A DNA stretch of 64,000 nt from Sulfuriferula sp. AH1 (GCF_002162035.1 NZ_CP021138.1:2046001-2110000), one strand, 5' to 3'. Positions 37,338 through 48,336 are shown, counted from the first letter of the stretch. Numbers and translations are program-made. Notes: a model not told the origin generated them from the letters alone.

Positions 37338-38669
37338 ATGAATATCAATCCAGCCGACACCCTCTCACCTGCCACCCTGACGATTGAATCCCTCAATCAT
37401 GAAGGACGCGGGGTTGCTCACCGGGAGGACGGCAAAACCATATTCGTCGATGGCGCCATTACCGGCGAAGTCGTGCAATATTCGGTTTACCGGAAAAAAG
37501 ACAGCTACGAAATGGCGCAAGTCACCAAACTTGTGCGCGAAAGCGCCATGCGGGTCAAACCACATTGCCCTCATTTCGGCGTATGCGGCGGCTGCAGTTT
37601 GCAGCATATCGAGCCCGGTGCGCAGATTGCCGCCAAACAGCGCGTGCTGGAAGACAATCTCGCCCATATCGGCAAGGTCAAGGCCGCCAGCATGCTCTCG
37701 CCTATCCATGGCCCAGCCTGGGGCTATCGTACTCGTGCGCGTCTGTCGGTGCGCTTGGTAGAAAAAAAGGGCGGCGTTCTGGTAGGTTTCCACGAACGCC
37801 GGAACAGTTTTATCGCGGATATGACTTCCTGCGCGATTCTGCCCCCGCGCATCTCGGCGCTGATTCCGCTGCTGCGCGAATTCATCATGAAGCTCACCAT
37901 TCGTGCGCAATTGCCGCAAATCGAAGTCGTGGCCACCGATGCTGTCGATGCGCTGGTGATACGTCACATGGTTGCAATCCCTGCCGAAGACGAAGCGCTG
38001 TTGCGTGAATTTGCGGATGCCCATCCCCACATCCAGTGGTGGACACAATCCAAGGGCCCCGACACCATCAAACCGCTCTATCCGCTGGATGCGCCCGAGC
38101 TGGCCTACACGCTGCCCGAGTTCAATCTGGTGATGCCGTTCCGTCCCAGTGAATTTACCCAGGTCAATACCGACGTCAATCCCATCCTCATGCGCCGCGC
38201 GATGCAGCTGCTGGATCCACAACCGACTGATCGCATCGCCGACATGTTCTGCGGGCTGGGCAATTTCACGCTGCCCATTGCGCGTCATGCCCGTCATGTC
38301 ATCGGCATCGAAGGCAGCAAGGAACTGGTCGCCCGCGCACAGCAGAACGCCGAGCGCAACGGCATCGGCAATACCGAATTCCTCACCGAGAATCTGTTCG
38401 AGATCACCAGCGAGCGCCTGAATGCGTTGGGCCATTTTGACAAGATGCTGATTGATCCGCCCCGCGATGGCGCATTCGCGCTGGTTGAAGCGCTGGATGG
38501 GAATGCACCTGCACGCATTGTGTATGTGTCATGCAATCCGGCGACGCTGGCGCGCGATGCAGCGGTTTTGGTGCATCAGAAAGGCTATCGGTTACAGACG
38601 GCGGGCATTGCCAACATGTTTCCGCACACCGCTCACGTGGAGTCGATCGCGGTATTCGAACGTAACTAG
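37338..38669 (+). CDS. rlmD: 23S rRNA (uracil(1939)-C5)-methyltransferase RlmD
   Basis: 443 residues. The N-terminal TRAM domain (about 10-70) is followed by the iron-sulfur motif CPHFGVCGGC with the fourth Cys in MTSCAIL. The SAM domain has DMFCGLGNFTLPIA and the catalytic Cys is in YVSCNPATLARDAAVL. It methylates U1939 in 23S rRNA. Its stop TAG overlaps the stop of the convergent HDOD gene in the palindrome CTAG (38666-38669). Confidence 0.97.
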   Translation: MNINPADTLSPATLTIESLNHEGRGVAHREDGKTIFVDGAITGEVVQYSVYRKKDSYEMAQVTKLVRESAMRVKPHCPHFGVCGGCSLQHIEPGAQIAAKQRVLEDNLAHIGKVKAASMLSPIHGPAWGYRTRARLSVRLVEKKGGVLVGFHERRNSFIADMTSCAILPPRISALIPLLREFIMKLTIRAQLPQIEVVATDAVDALVIRHMVAIPAEDEALLREFADAHPHIQWWTQSKGPDTIKPLYPLDAPELAYTLPEFNLVMPFRPSEFTQVNTDVNPILMRRAMQLLDPQPTDRIADMFCGLGNFTLPIARHARHVIGIEGSKELVARAQQNAERNGIGNTEFLTENLFEITSERLNALGHFDKMLIDPPRDGAFALVEALDGNAPARIVYVSCNPATLARDAAVLVHQKGYRLQTAGIANMFPHTAHVESIAVFERN

Positions 38670-39484
38670 TTGACCTGTCCGTGCACCAGCTGCCGGACTT
38701 GCTCCGCCGACATGTTAAGCAGCTCTCCGATCTGCTTGTAATCATCCGGCAAGGCCGCATCATTCCAGCCATTCGTGGAATGACGCGCCAAGTTGATGGC
38801 CAGCACCAGATTACGCATTTGCCGTCCATGACCATCATTGCGATTCATGAATCCGATCAGCAGCTCGGGCAAACCCCATGACTTGGCCAGTGCCAATTGC
38901 AGATCGGATAATTTGAAACCGAATATTTCCTTTTGCGCATCACGGGTGCGTAACGTTTTATCCTTCTGCTGCAGATGTCGCACTTGCGCCATTTCCTCCG
39001 GAGCGTAACACCACATGAGTATTTCGGCGAAATTGTGCAGCAGCGCGGCGATGCGGATTTCATCAAAATGAAGATCCTGCAGGCGCACCGCCCATTCCTT
39101 GGCGTAATGCGCTGCCTGGATGGCGCGGCGTACCGTTTGCAGCAGATTGGTCAGCTCGAACATGCGACCATCCAGCAGTTCCTCGACCACCAGTTGCGGC
39201 TCGACCTTCTCAAAAAAGGTCTGCATACCCAGCATCATCAACGCCTGCTCGATTTGCACGACTTCATTCAGTTGGGTATTGTGTTTGTGCTGTTGCAGAT
39301 AGCGCAGCAGGATCACCGTCATCAATGGATCATGCGAGATGACATCGGTCACTGCGCGCACGCTCAGATTCTCGGCGTCGGCCTGCAGCACTGCCAATTC
39401 ACGGACAGTGCGTTTAAGTATGGGGATATCGGCCGTTTCAAAAAACTTGATCCAGCCATCTAATCCTTTGATATTCGGTTCCAT
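38666..39484 (-). CDS. HDOD-domain protein
   Basis: 272 residues from the ATG at 39484 (a GTG at 39493 is also in frame). A single HDOD domain covers most of the chain: IPILKRTVRELAVLQ, MTVILLRYLQQ, RIAALLHNFAEILMWCYAPE with the degenerate HD-type residues, and LAKSWGLPELLIGFMN. HDOD proteins act in signalling, often with c-di-GMP or two-component partners, and usually lack phosphohydrolase activity. The next gene divergently is the BAX-inhibitor-like gene. Function here is unknown. Confidence 0.85.
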   Translation of the reverse strand: MEPNIKGLDGWIKFFETADIPILKRTVRELAVLQADAENLSVRAVTDVISHDPLMTVILLRYLQQHKHNTQLNEVVQIEQALMMLGMQTFFEKVEPQLVVEELLDGRMFELTNLLQTVRRAIQAAHYAKEWAVRLQDLHFDEIRIAALLHNFAEILMWCYAPEEMAQVRHLQQKDKTLRTRDAQKEIFGFKLSDLQLALAKSWGLPELLIGFMNRNDGHGRQMRNLVLAINLARHSTNGWNDAALPDDYKQIGELLNMSAEQVRQLVHGQVN

Positions 39485-39604
39485 TTCATCCACCGCCAGA
39501 CTTATTGTTATTACCGAAGAATATACTTATTATCGTACCAAAAATCAAAAACCTGAATTCGATGTACCAATTTGGGTGCGACTGTCGCTGATGATGCTCT
39601 AAAC

Positions 39605-39631
39605 TTGCAACTTTAAGCATCCTGCTATAGT
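39605..39631 (+). promoter_or_regulatory. Candidate promoter for the BAX-inhibitor-type gene
   Basis: TTGCAA at 39605-39610 and TGCTATAGT with an extended -10 (TATAGT 39626-39631) at 15-bp spacing, 38 bp before the ATG. The spacing is short, but the extended TG compensates. Confidence 0.45.
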
Positions 39632-39668
39632 CTATGGTACATGCTTGTTTTTAAAACGTGAGGTAGCC

Positions 39669-40358
39669 ATGCAACCGGAAATTCAACTGTCTAACAGTAC
39701 GACTCAACTCGAGTCAACGCAGAATAAAGTACTGCGCAATACCTATATGATGCTGGGCCTGACCATGATCCCGACCGTGATCGGCGCATACATGGGCCTG
39801 AACATCAATTTTGCCTTCATGGCACAACATCCGATTCTATCCCTGCTGGGAATGCTGGCCGTAATGTTTGGCATGTTCATGGGCATTGCGGCTAACCGCA
39901 ACAATGCGCTGGGCGTGGTGCTGCTGCTGGGTGTCACTTTCCTGCTGGGCCTGATGCTGGGACCGATTCTGCAGGCAGCGCTGCATTTCAACAACGGTGC
40001 GCAACTGATCGGTATGGCGGCAGGCGGAACAGGAGCCATTTTCCTCACGCTCTCCACCATTGCCACGGTGACCAAAAAAGACTTCAGCTTCCTGGGCAAG
40101 TTCCTGATGGTGGGCCTGGTGATGCTGATACTGGCATCCCTGGCCAACGCCTTCTTTCAGGTTCCTGTAGCGTCTTTGGCGATCTCCGCGATCGCGATCA
40201 TGCTGTTTGCGGGCTACCTGCTCTATGACGTCAGCCAGATCGTGCATGGCGGCGAAACCAATTACGTCATGGCAACCTTGGCGATTTACCTGGATATTTA
40301 CAATATTTTCGTGAATTTGCTTAACTTGCTGATGGCGCTGTCGGGCGACCGCGACTAA
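39669..40358 (+). CDS. BAX inhibitor-1/YccA family membrane protein
   Basis: 229 residues from the ATG at 39669, with GTGAGG upstream; the ORF extension to 39645 is not needed. About seven membrane segments. The C-terminal LFAGYLLYDVSQIVHGGETNYV is the family signature, with the conserved Asp in the last segments. Relatives modulate FtsH (YccA) or conduct calcium (BsYetJ). Its role in this organism is inferred only from family. It is convergent with prmC. Confidence 0.92.
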   Translation: MQPEIQLSNSTTQLESTQNKVLRNTYMMLGLTMIPTVIGAYMGLNINFAFMAQHPILSLLGMLAVMFGMFMGIAANRNNALGVVLLLGVTFLLGLMLGPILQAALHFNNGAQLIGMAAGGTGAIFLTLSTIATVTKKDFSFLGKFLMVGLVMLILASLANAFFQVPVASLAISAIAIMLFAGYLLYDVSQIVHGGETNYVMATLAIYLDIYNIFVNLLNLLMALSGDRD

Positions 40359-40366
40359 TTGCAACT

Positions 40367-40393
40367 ACGGCAGCGGGTTAGCCCCGCTGCCGT
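40367..40393. terminator. 11-bp perfect hairpin at the BAX-inhibitor/prmC convergence
   Basis: ACGGCAGCGGG, loop TTAGC, CCCGCTGCCGT. It overlaps the last codons and stop of prmC. It is GC-rich but has no T run on either strand, so it may be a weak or factor-dependent terminator or mRNA-stabilising hairpin. Confidence 0.45.
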
Positions 40394-41235
40394 CCCAGAC
40401 TCACCCGCTCGACCCCTGCCAGATCCCTGTGCGTTACCACCGCATCAAACCCTGCATCACTTAATAAACTGCGCACAGCCACACCCTGATCGTAACCATG
40501 CTCCAGCAGCAACATGCCGGTCGCCGCAAGGTAACGGGGCGCCTGACCGATAATGCAACGCAAATCGGATAAACCCGCATCACTGGCCGCCAAAGCGGAT
40601 ATAGGCTCAAAGCGCAAATCCCCTTGCCGCAAATGCGCATCGTCCACCGCGATATAAGGCGGGTTACTGACTATCACATCGAACAATGGCATCGCAGGAA
40701 TCTGCTGCCACCAGTCGCTATGCATGAATTGAAGATTGGATAAACCCAGACGCTGCGCATTCGCTTCCGCCACCTGTAATGCGGCAAGGCTCATATCCAC
40801 AGCCGCTACCTGTGCCTGGGAACGCAAAGTCGCGAGACTGATCGCAATCGCGCCGCTGCCCGTCCCCAGATCGAGCACACGGCACGCCCTGTCTGCCGGA
40901 ATGTATTCCAGCGCCAACTCAACCAACAATTCAGTCTCGGGGCGAGGTATCAGCACGTCTGGCGTAACATGCAGACGGATTCCGTAGAATTCCTTTTCAC
41001 CGAAGATATAAGCCATGGGCTCGCCATGCAAACGGCGCTCCAGCATGCCTTGATATTGCATATACGCAGTATCAGGCGGCGGTTCGTCGCTATGTGCGAT
41101 CAACCAGGCGCGATTGATCTGCAATGCCTGCGCCATCAGCAGCTGCACTTCAAAGCGCGCATCCAGTGCAGACAACCCTGACGCATGCGCCAGCCGTAAC
41201 TGATCCTGTTGCAGTATCTCACCGATACTGGACAT
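40378..41235 (-). CDS. prmC: Peptide chain release factor N5-glutamine methyltransferase PrmC
   Basis: 285 residues. Methylates the GGQ glutamine of RF1 and RF2. The SAM motif VLDLGTGSGAIAISLA is near residue 120 and the catalytic VSNPPYIAVDD near 190. Its ATG overlaps the prfA stop (TAATG), giving the usual hemA-prfA-prmC order. Confidence 0.96.
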   Translation of the reverse strand: MSSIGEILQQDQLRLAHASGLSALDARFEVQLLMAQALQINRAWLIAHSDEPPPDTAYMQYQGMLERRLHGEPMAYIFGEKEFYGIRLHVTPDVLIPRPETELLVELALEYIPADRACRVLDLGTGSGAIAISLATLRSQAQVAAVDMSLAALQVAEANAQRLGLSNLQFMHSDWWQQIPAMPLFDVIVSNPPYIAVDDAHLRQGDLRFEPISALAASDAGLSDLRCIIGQAPRYLAATGMLLLEHGYDQGVAVRSLLSDAGFDAVVTHRDLAGVERVSLGRQRG

Positions 41236-42310
41236 TACTCGCCCATGGCCGCAAGCAATTCTGCCTGATGCTCGCTTGCCAGTGCGCCCAGCAGCTCGTC
41301 AAGATCGCCATCCATGATCGCGTCGATCTTGTACAGCGTCAGGTTGATGCGATGATCGGTAATGCGGCCTTGCGGAAAATTATAGGTACGGATGCGCTCG
41401 GAACGGTCCCGCTACCGACCAGCGATTTGCGGGTAGCCGCTTCCTTGGCGGCAATCTCGCGCAACTGCTTGTCCTTGATGCGCGCAGCCAGCACAGACAA
41501 GGCCTGCGCCTTGTTTTTATGCTGGGAGCGGTCATCCTGACATTCGACAACGATGCCGGTGGGGAGGTGAGTGATACGCACCGCCGAGTCGGTCTTGTTG
41601 ATATGCTGGCCACCCGCGCCGCTGGCACGGTAGGTATCGATGCGCAAATCCGCCGGATTCAGACTCACATCCGCCACTTCATCCGCTTCCGGCATCACTG
41701 CTACCGTACATGCCGAAGTATGGATGCGCCCCTGGGTTTCGGTCGCCGGCACTCGCTGCACGCGATGACCGCCGGACTCGAATTTCAGTCGCGAATACGC
41801 GCCGCGACCGATGATTTTAATGATGACTTCCTTATATCCGCCGAGCTCGCTCATGCTTTCCGAGACGATCTCCACCTTCCAGCGCTGGCGCTCGGCATAG
41901 CGCATATACATACGCAGCAAATCTCCCGAAAACAGCGCAGATTCATCGCCACCGGTACCGGCCCGGATTTCCAGGAAGATATTGCGCTCGTCGTTGGGGT
42001 CCTTGGGCAACAATTCCGTTTGCAACTGCATCTCGAGCTCAAGCAGGCGCGCCTTGCCTTCCGCAATTTCCAGCTCCGCCAGTTCCTTCATCTCGGCATC
42101 CTCGAGCATTTCGGTCGCACCTGCGATGTCGGTCTCGGTTTGCGTATAGGCGCGGTATAAGGCGACCACCGGCGCGATCTCAGCATGTTCGCGCGTCAGT
42201 TTGCGATAGTTGTCCATATCGCTGGTTACCGTTTCCACGGCAAGCAAACGATCGATCTCATCCAGCCGTTCGGTCAATTGAGCAAGTTTATTCAGTAATG
42301 TGGGTTTCAT
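41235..42310 (-). pseudogene. prfA: prfA (peptide chain release factor 1) with a one-base frameshift
   Basis: The first frame gives the RF1 chain through GGQ ([17 protein letters not shown]), the PAT anticodon-mimic motif ([12 protein letters not shown]) and on to TRKSLVGSG, then runs out of frame into unrelated residues. In the other frame the sequence continues the family exactly as [20 protein letters not shown] and onward to LLAAMGE and a TAA at 41235-41237. The junction near 41407-41410 lacks one base: GGTAGCGGGACCG where GGTAGCGGnGACCG is needed, so the total is 1076 bp, one short of 359 codons. RF1 is essential for UAA/UAG termination and its neighbours are intact, so a sequence error (one base lost from a G run) is the likely reading; a truly broken gene is unlikely. 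Family length is normal at about 358 residues after correction. Confidence 0.92.
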
Positions 42311-43557
42311 TCTTGGTGCAGCGAGTAGAGCCGCGATAGCAATGCCACCAGTTCCTGGCGTTCAGTATCGCTGGCATGATTGAGGGCATGCGTAGGATGA
42401 TGCAGGAATTTATTGGTCAGGCTGCGTGACAGCACGTCCAGCACATGGGCTGGCGACTCGCCTTTGGCCAGCAGCTTGATCGCCCGGTCCACTTCATGAC
42501 GGCGCATGCGTTCCGCCTGATCGCGCAAATTGCGTATTGTCGGTACCAGTTCACGCGTTTCCATCCAGTGCGAAAACTGCTGCACACTGGCTTCGATGAT
42601 GATTTCGGCCTGACTGACCTGCGACAGACGGCTGTCCAGCCCCTGTTTGACGATGCTGCCCAGATCATCGACGCTGTACAGAAACACATCGGCCAGCTCG
42701 CCAACTTCGGCTTCGATATCGCGCGGCACGGCCAGATCCACCATGAACATCGGGCGATGACGCCGTGCTTTCAGTGCGCGCTCCACCATGCCTTTGCCCA
42801 GGATCGGCAACGGGCTGGCGGTACTGGTCACCACGATATCGTAGCTGGCAAGATGTTCAGGCAATTCGCTCAGCGCAATCGCCGAACCCTGATACCGGTC
42901 CGCCAGCGCTTGCGCGCGGGACACGGTGCGGTTCGCAACCAGTATGTGTTTGGGGTGACGCGCGCCGAAATGGGCGGCACACAGCTCTATCATTTCACCG
43001 GCACCGATAAACAGTACATTCTGCTCGGAGATACTCGGGAAAATACGCTCCGCCAGCCGCACTGCCGCCGCCGCCATCGACACCGAATTAGCGCCGATTT
43101 CGGTAGAGGTGCGCACGTCTTTTGCCACCGCAAAAGTATGCTGGAACAATTTATGCAGCACGATGCCGAGCGTACCGGCCTGCTCCGCGACCTTGGCAGC
43201 CTGACGCATCTGCCCGAGGATTTGCGTTTCGCCCAACACCATGGAATCGAGGCCTGACGCTACGCGAAATGCATGTCGCGCCGCTTCGGTAGCGGGCAGG
43301 GTATACAGGTAAGGATCTATGCTGACACGGCTCATTTGATGATAATGCGCCAGCCAGTCGAGTGCCGCATCCTGATCGACTGCATTGCAATAGATCTCGG
43401 TACGGTTGCAGGTCGACAATATGGCCGCCTCTTTCACCGTGCCGGTCTTGATGAAGTCACGCAAAGCCGCTTCCATGCGCTCGGCATGGAAAGCCACCTG
43501 CTCCCGGATTTGCAGCGGTGCAGTTTGATGATTAATCCCGAAAGCCAGCAATTGCAT
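42307..43557 (-). CDS. hemA: Glutamyl-tRNA reductase HemA
   Basis: 416 residues from the ATG at 43557; a longer frame to 43590 adds [11 protein letters not shown] without family support. Catalytic Cys lies in [10 protein letters not shown] near residue 50, the substrate region is [16 protein letters not shown], the NADPH site [14 protein letters not shown], and the C-terminal dimerisation helix is present. It makes glutamate-1-semialdehyde for haem synthesis. The stop overlaps the prfA start (ATGA). Confidence 0.97.
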   Translation of the reverse strand: MQLLAFGINHQTAPLQIREQVAFHAERMEAALRDFIKTGTVKEAAILSTCNRTEIYCNAVDQDAALDWLAHYHQMSRVSIDPYLYTLPATEAARHAFRVASGLDSMVLGETQILGQMRQAAKVAEQAGTLGIVLHKLFQHTFAVAKDVRTSTEIGANSVSMAAAAVRLAERIFPSISEQNVLFIGAGEMIELCAAHFGARHPKHILVANRTVSRAQALADRYQGSAIALSELPEHLASYDIVVTSTASPLPILGKGMVERALKARRHRPMFMVDLAVPRDIEAEVGELADVFLYSVDDLGSIVKQGLDSRLSQVSQAEIIIEASVQQFSHWMETRELVPTIRNLRDQAERMRRHEVDRAIKLLAKGESPAHVLDVLSRSLTNKFLHHPTHALNHASDTERQELVALLSRLYSLHQE

Positions 43558-43570
43558 CGTCGTACTCGAA

Positions 43571-46500
43571 TCAATAGGCTTCGCCCGCATTCGGGCGACG
43601 CTCTTCTATCGGTGCAGGCGGCTGCTGCGCGGGCACTGCTGGCAGGTCCGCTGCCGGTGGGGTTTTGGCGGGGAGCGGAATAGGCTTGGGCAATGCTGCG
43701 CTCTCCTTGGTTTTCTTGGGTTTAATTTCTGTTTCCATGTACAGGGATGGCTTCAAACCAGGCAGCGATGTCGGCATGGAATCCGGTTTAACCGGTGCAG
43801 ATACCGGAGCCGGCACCGGGATTGCCTTACCCTGCTCAGGCGTATCCTGTACCTCATGATGATCGTCCCCGACCGGCACAGGTTCAGCTGGCACGCGTTT
43901 AACGTTTAACGGTGCCAGTACAGCCGCCAATTGCGGACTCATGGCCTTGATTAATTGAGCCGGCAGCGCGCTGGTGAAACGATATTTCGCCGCTTCCTCG
44001 CCGCGCACGATCGCCGTCATCGTACCAAAAAACCGGTCGCCGATATAAAACACCATCGTGGCTGTACGATTCACTACGCGAGAAGTCACCACATTACCGC
44101 TTGCATCGAAGGTATCAAAACGATGATCACCGGTACCGGTTTTACCGCCCATCACAATCGGGTTGCCTTCGGCATCCTTGAAGGCACCCTTGAGCCGGAT
44201 CGCCGTACCCTGTTCTATCACGCCCTGCAATGCGCGACGTACGACCTGGGTCAACTCCACCGGCAGCAGTCGCTCACCCTGCGGCTGTTTACGCACGAAT
44301 TCCGTTTCATATGGCGTCCCGGCCGCAAAATGCAGTTTCTCTATCGAGACTGCCGGCATGCGTACGCCATTATTGACCAGTATGCCCATCAATTCTGCCA
44401 AGGCCGCCGGACGATCAGCCGAGGTGCCGATCGCGGTCGCGTAAGACGGCACCAGACTGTCGAACGGATAGCCCAGACGTTTCCAGTCCTGGTGGATCTT
44501 CTCGAAAGCTTCTACCTCCAGCAGACTGTGTATACGCTGATCCTGCGCATTTTTACGACTGGTTTTGAATAACCAGTTATACACCGCAATGCGCTGATCG
44601 TGACTGGCGGCAACGGCATCGCTGAACGTTGAGCTGGGATGGGAACGCAAATAGCCGACCAGCCACAATTCCAGCGGATGTACCTGAGCTATGTATCCCA
44701 GATCGGCCAGAGAAAAAGCCTTTGGCGCATATTGGGAATACAAGGCCGCTATGGTGCGATCATTCAGCTCGACACTGTCCGGCAGGCGGCTGCGCAGGAA
44801 AGTGGTGAAGCTGGCCAGATTTTCTTCTGGTGCAAGATAACGAAACACTGCCGCCAATCGGCGTGGCGTTGGATGCATGCCATCCAGTAAGGTTTCGGTC
44901 ACCTGTTGCGGGGTCTGTCCGCGGTACTTTTTATAGAACCGCAACAGGAATTCCTGCCCTTCGCGATCGGCGAAACGTTCCAGGTAGGTACGCCGCGCAG
45001 GATTGTTCGCGTCTTCCAGAATCTTGCCCGCCACGCCAGGGGTTTGCGCCATATAGTAGCGACTGATGTCGCGCATCAGCCGGATATAAACCAGATTCAC
45101 AGATTTTCGCGTCGCTTCCCACAAATCCATGTTCCGGCTGTTGTCTTCCTTGTCGAAGTTGACGAAACGGTGCAAGCCGCCGCCGGTAAAGAACATGGTG
45201 GAAGGATCGGCCGAATAATGCCGCGCCATGGCGGCTTCCAGCATGGCGGTCAGCGATTTGTCCTTGCTGTCACGGTAATAATCCGCCGCCCATATCGAAA
45301 TGGGGTCATGATAGCCGGCGGCCAGACTTGTCAGCTGCTCCGGGGTTAAATCCTGATACTGTTGATGCAGCTTGCTGACGATTTCCAGATAACTGATCAG
45401 GGTACGCAACTTGGCTGTCGAACCCAGATCGAGTTTGGCGCCTTTGTTGATATCAAACGGCTGATTCAGATTATCTGCCTGCACTCGCAACAGCGCGCCC
45501 TGGGGCGAAATCTCATACAGCGTGAAACTGTAAATGATTTTGCTCAGGTCGTTATCCGGGTTAAGCAGATTCTTGCCGTACATGCCGACCTTGTCAGCGC
45601 CTTCGACTGAATTCAGACTGATAAGGAATTGGCTGACCGCTTTTTGTGCGGGGGCATTCAATGTGCTGTCGGCAGTCAGGTCAAAACGGTCCAGCTCATA
45701 TAAACGCGGCAAGCCCAACAGGTTTGCCAGACGGGAACGTACTGCATTAGCGGCTTTCTGATCGATGAAATCGCGGTTGCGCAACGGACGCTGGATATTG
45801 AACGTCAGCGGCGCCTGCAATGCCGCATCACGCAATGCCGGGCTGATCACGCCCTCTCTGGCCAACAGACGCAAATGGATATTGGTGGTCTCTTCCAGCG
45901 CCTTGTGGTTCACATTCAGATAATAAGACGGTTTGCGCTGAGCGATCAACAGTGACAACACATGCTTGTACGCATTACCGGTAGCGGCATCAGCGTGATT
46001 TGCCTGCAGCAGGCCGGATACGGCGTGATAATCCAGGCCGTACCATGCCCATAACGCATCGGGCAGACCGATGACTTCGCCGAAGCCGGGCGCGGCGGAC
46101 AGCGGAACTGTGTTCAGGTAATCCAGCACCAGACGTTGCCGGGTGGCTTGCGTATTTTCGCCATCCAGATAAGCGCGTACCGATGCCGATGCCATTTGCT
46201 GCCATTTATCCTGTACCGTCATCGTCAGACCATCGGGTGAATGGCGATATTTTTCGATCTGCGTTGCCAGCGTACTGCCGCCAGGAACATCATGCGCCGG
46301 ATTGACGAACTGGATAAGTTTATCCAGCACCGCCTGCGCCAGCCTGTCCCATTCCACGGCCGGATTGCGCTTGGGATTATCCTGATTCAGCAATTCGCGG
46401 TTTTCAATAAACAGCAGGCTGTTGCGCAACAGGGGCGGAATCGACTTGAAATCGGGGAATGTGCGCTGAGGAGTACGGCTATCGTACATCGGCGTTCCGG

Positions 46501-46873
46501 TGGCATCCGTCAGTGTGAGGCCGGCCTGATCCTTTTCGTGATAAGGCAGATTCAGATTTTCATCTGCCATTTGCTGCATCGCCGGGCTAATCCGTGCCTG
46601 GCGCTGTACCTCAAAACCTTGTTCATTCAGACGCCGGGTAAGCTCCGGCAAACTGGTATAGCCCACACGTATGTCGGTCGGCCCCTGAGTGGGGAAACGG
46701 ATGGAGGAACTTGGTCCGGCCTTGACCTGATACTGCATTTTAGCGGCATATTCGCTCAGGTACTTCGCCTGCAGCGTTGAAGTCGTAAATTCCCAGACCA
46801 GAAAAGCCGCCAATGTCCCGACAATGGCAACACCCGTCCCTGCAACAATATAATAAATGCGTTTGGATGCCAT
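43571..46873 (-). CDS. Large divergent class A penicillin-binding protein (GT51 plus transpeptidase)
   Basis: 1100 residues, larger than usual PBP1 (about 750-850). One N-terminal membrane segment (about 8-30), then a GT51-like domain with ENRELL near residue 158 (usual EDRxFxxHxG) and [12 protein letters not shown] near 199 (usual GGSTITQQLAKN). The RKxxE-type second catalytic Glu is not obvious. [16 protein letters not shown] is the third family block. The transpeptidase domain has STAK near 486, SVN near 591 and [11 protein letters not shown] near 909, so its penicillin-binding motifs are intact. A Pro-rich tail of about 90 residues ends the protein. It sits between hemA and hemF, not with other wall genes. 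Bifunctional peptidoglycan synthesis is expected for the transpeptidase; the glycosyltransferase activity is uncertain. Confidence 0.85.
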   Translation of the reverse strand: MASKRIYYIVAGTGVAIVGTLAAFLVWEFTTSTLQAKYLSEYAAKMQYQVKAGPSSSIRFPTQGPTDIRVGYTSLPELTRRLNEQGFEVQRQARISPAMQQMADENLNLPYHEKDQAGLTLTDATGTPMYDSRTPQRTFPDFKSIPPLLRNSLLFIENRELLNQDNPKRNPAVEWDRLAQAVLDKLIQFVNPAHDVPGGSTLATQIEKYRHSPDGLTMTVQDKWQQMASASVRAYLDGENTQATRQRLVLDYLNTVPLSAAPGFGEVIGLPDALWAWYGLDYHAVSGLLQANHADAATGNAYKHVLSLLIAQRKPSYYLNVNHKALEETTNIHLRLLAREGVISPALRDAALQAPLTFNIQRPLRNRDFIDQKAANAVRSRLANLLGLPRLYELDRFDLTADSTLNAPAQKAVSQFLISLNSVEGADKVGMYGKNLLNPDNDLSKIIYSFTLYEISPQGALLRVQADNLNQPFDINKGAKLDLGSTAKLRTLISYLEIVSKLHQQYQDLTPEQLTSLAAGYHDPISIWAADYYRDSKDKSLTAMLEAAMARHYSADPSTMFFTGGGLHRFVNFDKEDNSRNMDLWEATRKSVNLVYIRLMRDISRYYMAQTPGVAGKILEDANNPARRTYLERFADREGQEFLLRFYKKYRGQTPQQVTETLLDGMHPTPRRLAAVFRYLAPEENLASFTTFLRSRLPDSVELNDRTIAALYSQYAPKAFSLADLGYIAQVHPLELWLVGYLRSHPSSTFSDAVAASHDQRIAVYNWLFKTSRKNAQDQRIHSLLEVEAFEKIHQDWKRLGYPFDSLVPSYATAIGTSADRPAALAELMGILVNNGVRMPAVSIEKLHFAAGTPYETEFVRKQPQGERLLPVELTQVVRRALQGVIEQGTAIRLKGAFKDAEGNPIVMGGKTGTGDHRFDTFDASGNVVTSRVVNRTATMVFYIGDRFFGTMTAIVRGEEAAKYRFTSALPAQLIKAMSPQLAAVLAPLNVKRVPAEPVPVGDDHHEVQDTPEQGKAIPVPAPVSAPVKPDSMPTSLPGLKPSLYMETEIKPKKTKESAALPKPIPLPAKTPPAADLPAVPAQQPPAPIEERRPNAGEAY

Positions 46874-46875
46874 AT

Positions 46876-47781
46876 TCAGCTGTTATTCAGCCAATTCTTT
46901 CCGATAATAAAATCGCTATACAAGCGGGCTTCAGGCGTTCCTGCTTCAGGCTGCCATTGGTAGGCCCATTTGGCTACCGGCGGCATGGACATCAAAATGG
47001 ATTCGGTGCGTCCGTTCGACTGCAAGCCGAACAGGGTGCCGCGATCGTACACCAGATTGAATTCCACGTAGCGGCCACGGCGGAATGCCTGAAATTCGCG
47101 TTCGCGTTCAGTATAGGATAAATCCTTGCGCCGCTCTAAGATAGGCACATAAGCCGACAGGAAATGATCGCCGACGCTCTGCATCATCTGGAAACTGTGA
47201 TCGAAATCGCGTTCGGCGAAATCATCGAAGAAAATACCGCCGATGCCGCGCGGTTCGTTGCGGTGTTTCAGGAAGAAATACTCATCGCACCATTTCTTGA
47301 AACGCGGATAATAACTGCTATCGAACGGCGCGAGGGCGTTATGGCACATCTGATGAAAATGCACTGCATCTTCCTCGAAACCGTAATACGGCGTCAGATC
47401 CATGCCGCCGCCAAACCACCATACCGGTTCTGCACCGGGCTTGGTCGCCATGAAAAAGCGCACGTTGAAATGCACAGTCGGCACATACGGATTACGCGGA
47501 TGGAACACCAGCGACACGCCCATCGCTTCAAAACTCCTGCCGGCTACTTCGGGATGGGCGGCTGAGGCCGATGGCGGCAGATTCGCCCCGAACACATGAG
47601 AGAAATTCACGCCGCCGCGTTCCAGCACATTACCGTTTTCGATGACGCAACTCATGCCGCCGCCCCCTTCTGCACGCTCCCAGCTATCGCGCACGAAGGA
47701 TTTGCCATCGACCTGCTCGATACGTTCGACGATGAGCTCCTGCAATTCCAACAGAAATTCCTTGACTGCTATCGCGTCCAT
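46876..47781 (-). CDS. hemF: Oxygen-dependent coproporphyrinogen III oxidase HemF
   Basis: 301 residues from the ATG at 47781; an in-frame start at 47796 is possible. The family core [10 protein letters not shown] and [20 protein letters not shown] are present, as are [13 protein letters not shown] and [19 protein letters not shown]. It converts coproporphyrinogen III to protoporphyrinogen IX using O2, so the organism makes haem aerobically. Two bases separate it from the penicillin-binding protein gene downstream. Confidence 0.97.
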   Translation of the reverse strand: MDAIAVKEFLLELQELIVERIEQVDGKSFVRDSWERAEGGGGMSCVIENGNVLERGGVNFSHVFGANLPPSASAAHPEVAGRSFEAMGVSLVFHPRNPYVPTVHFNVRFFMATKPGAEPVWWFGGGMDLTPYYGFEEDAVHFHQMCHNALAPFDSSYYPRFKKWCDEYFFLKHRNEPRGIGGIFFDDFAERDFDHSFQMMQSVGDHFLSAYVPILERRKDLSYTEREREFQAFRRGRYVEFNLVYDRGTLFGLQSNGRTESILMSMPPVAKWAYQWQPEAGTPEARLYSDFIIGKNWLNNS

Positions 47782-47806
47782 TCCGGCACCCCCCATGAAT
47801 AAAATC

Positions 47807-48328
47807 TCAATGACGTAAAATCTGGCCGGTCACCAAATCCCTGATAACGCTTGGGCGATCAGCCTTACCGATTTTACCGTGAATCACCCGTACCTGCCGA
47901 CCAAATACATGCTGTACCTGTCGCGCCTGTTTCAATGAACGCTGTCCGCTCCGATTGGCGCTGGTGGACACCAACGCCGATCCATGTTTCCTGCATAACC
48001 GAACCACCGGCTGATGTGCTGTCATGCGGACGGCCAGCGTAGCATGCTGCCCCCTTAACCATGGCGGACACTGTTTCGAAGCTGCCAGCAGCAGGGTAAC
48101 CGGTCCCGGCCAGAATCCGGATGCCAGCGCGGCCCGCAACGCGTCTTTGGCCACATAACGCGCCAGCTGCCGCGGATGCGATGCAATCAGGATCAGCCCC
48201 TTGGCCTGCGGACGCCGCTTAAGTTTTAAAATCTGTAACACTGCCCTCCGCGAACGCGGATCGCACCCCAAGCCGTAACAGGACTCAGTGGGGTAAGCAA
48301 TAACCTGATGCGACGCCAGATGCTTCAA
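47807..48328 (-). CDS. tsaC: L-threonylcarbamoyladenylate synthase TsaC (Sua5/YciO/YrdC)
   Basis: 173 residues. Binds threonine and ATP, and bicarbonate, to make the precursor for tRNA t6A37. Signature [16 protein letters not shown] at residues 9-24, [14 protein letters not shown] and [10 protein letters not shown] are present. The only start in frame is TTG at 48328; the usual N-terminus is short, so it may be right, but an ATG is absent. It lies 8 bp after purD. Confidence 0.94.
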   Translation of the reverse strand: MKHLASHQVIAYPTESCYGLGCDPRSRRAVLQILKLKRRPQAKGLILIASHPRQLARYVAKDALRAALASGFWPGPVTLLLAASKQCPPWLRGQHATLAVRMTAHQPVVRLCRKHGSALVSTSANRSGQRSLKQARQVQHVFGRQVRVIHGKIGKADRPSVIRDLVTGQILRH

Positions 48329-48336
48329 GACTGTAT

